From: Promethearchaeia archaeon
GTDB taxonomy: Archaea > Asgardarchaeota > Lokiarchaeia > Sigyniarchaeales > SOKP01
Direction of reading: 5' to 3'
Assembly: GCA_029856295.1 (NCBI GenBank)
Contig: JAHQWS010000162.1
Coordinates: forward strand, 1 to 5,779
DNA: 5,779 nt
Shown here one piece after another: positions 5,614 through 5,779 of this stretch; position 1 is the stretch's first letter; each line of letters begins with the position of its first letter. The notes under the pieces are model-generated. The model had not been told where the DNA came from, did not search any database, and was given only the letters and a program-made list of their open reading frames with translations. The position numbers were made by a program, and so were the translations under genes.

Positions 5614-5779
5614 ATGGTGTTGAGTATAAAAATAAAATTTGCTGAAAGAGTAGGTAGGCTGCCACCGTATATATTTGCCGAAATAGAACAATTAAAATTA
5701 AAAAAAAAAAAGCAAGGAATTGATATGATCCCATAAGGAATAGGGAATCATGATTTGACAAATCCATAATTAATCGTAA
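5614..5779 (+). pseudogene. dapL: LL-diaminopimelate aminotransferase (DapL) N-terminus, frame broken by two TAA codons
   Basis: From the ATG at 5614 the frame encodes 40 residues that fit the DapL N-terminus: KFAERVGRLPPYIFAEIEQL (8-27), a lysine-rich stretch, then QGIDMIP (34-40). The family would continue with a Gly-Ile-Gly-x-Pro-Asp-x-Pro-Thr-Pro motif. Here the same frame gives TAA (5734-5736), GIGNHDLTNP, TAA (5767-5769), then LIV. The frame is unchanged, so the damage is two nonsense codons plus three replacements of conserved residues (both Pro of PDxP and the Thr) within about 14 codons. DapL makes LL-2,6-diaminopimelate from tetrahydrodipicolinate and glutamate in one step of lysine synthesis. 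The gene may be a real pseudogene, or the window edge may carry base errors. A 12-A run (5700-5711) lies in the frame but does not shift it. No clear Shine-Dalgarno precedes the ATG. Confidence 0.7.

Noticed and set aside
5734..5769. Stop-codon recoding (selenocysteine, pyrrolysine or readthrough) in the DapL frame
   Set aside because: Both codons are TAA rather than TGA or TAG, the positions are not ones where these residues are known in DapL, and neighbouring conserved residues are also changed.
5725..5779. Targeted hypermutation (diversity-generating retroelement-like) of the DapL segment
   Set aside because: No reverse transcriptase or template repeat is present in the window, and DapL is not a known target; the inferred changes are mostly towards A, not from A.
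1..5779. CRISPR arrays, tRNA or rRNA genes, transposases, att sites
   Set aside because: No regularly spaced repeats, no tRNA-like cloverleaf or TTCRA loop, and no transposase or integrase motifs were seen on either strand. The only notable dispersed repeat is the 42-bp pair in the 2601-2915 gap.

Overview
The window is a strongly AT-rich stretch (by eye, roughly 70% A+T) with short intergenic gaps, weak or moderate archaeal-type Shine-Dalgarno sequences (AGGT, GGTGA, GGAGG) and T-tract terminators. Its gene content suggests an anaerobic archaeon, most likely an Asgard lineage such as Lokiarchaeia. The pointers are an MglA/Arf-like small GTPase, a second protein that looks like a degenerate Ras-fold domain joined to a TFIIS-like zinc ribbon, and a cysteine-rich HTH-ferredoxin of a type found in strict anaerobes. 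This placement is inferred from gene content; there is no rRNA or other marker gene here.

Layout. Positions 2-97 (+) hold the probable last 31 codons of a gene that enters from the left. It is followed after 20 bp by a hotdog-fold acyl-CoA thioesterase (118-558, +). That gene converges on an MglA-type GTPase (601-1260, -) that has no usable ATG start. Divergent from the GTPase is an apparently unannotated 35-codon membrane microprotein (1296-1403, +) with a good GGAGG ribosome site. Next is a 368-residue winged-helix/iron-sulfur protein (1494-2600, -) with 19 cysteines. A 315-bp divergent intergenic region (2601-2915) carries a 42-bp direct repeat in two copies 109 bp apart, one of which contains an 18-bp palindrome. 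It separates the iron-sulfur gene from a GPH/MelB-type sugar:cation symporter (2916-4301, +), which ends at a clear T-tract. A 357-residue putative pseudo-GTPase with a C-terminal zinc ribbon follows (4467-5540, +). The right edge (5614-5779, +) holds the N-terminus of an LL-diaminopimelate aminotransferase (DapL) reading frame with two in-frame TAA codons.

The genes alternate in strand and look like single transcription units, so no shared pathway can be read from the layout. Two themes stand out: G-domain signalling (one active-looking and one degenerate G domain) and anaerobic redox chemistry. The parts most worth a second look are the 35-residue microprotein, the degenerate GTPase-zinc ribbon fusion, the extra-cysteine array in the HTH-ferredoxin, the repeated promoter-like element, and the abruptly broken DapL frame at the window edge.
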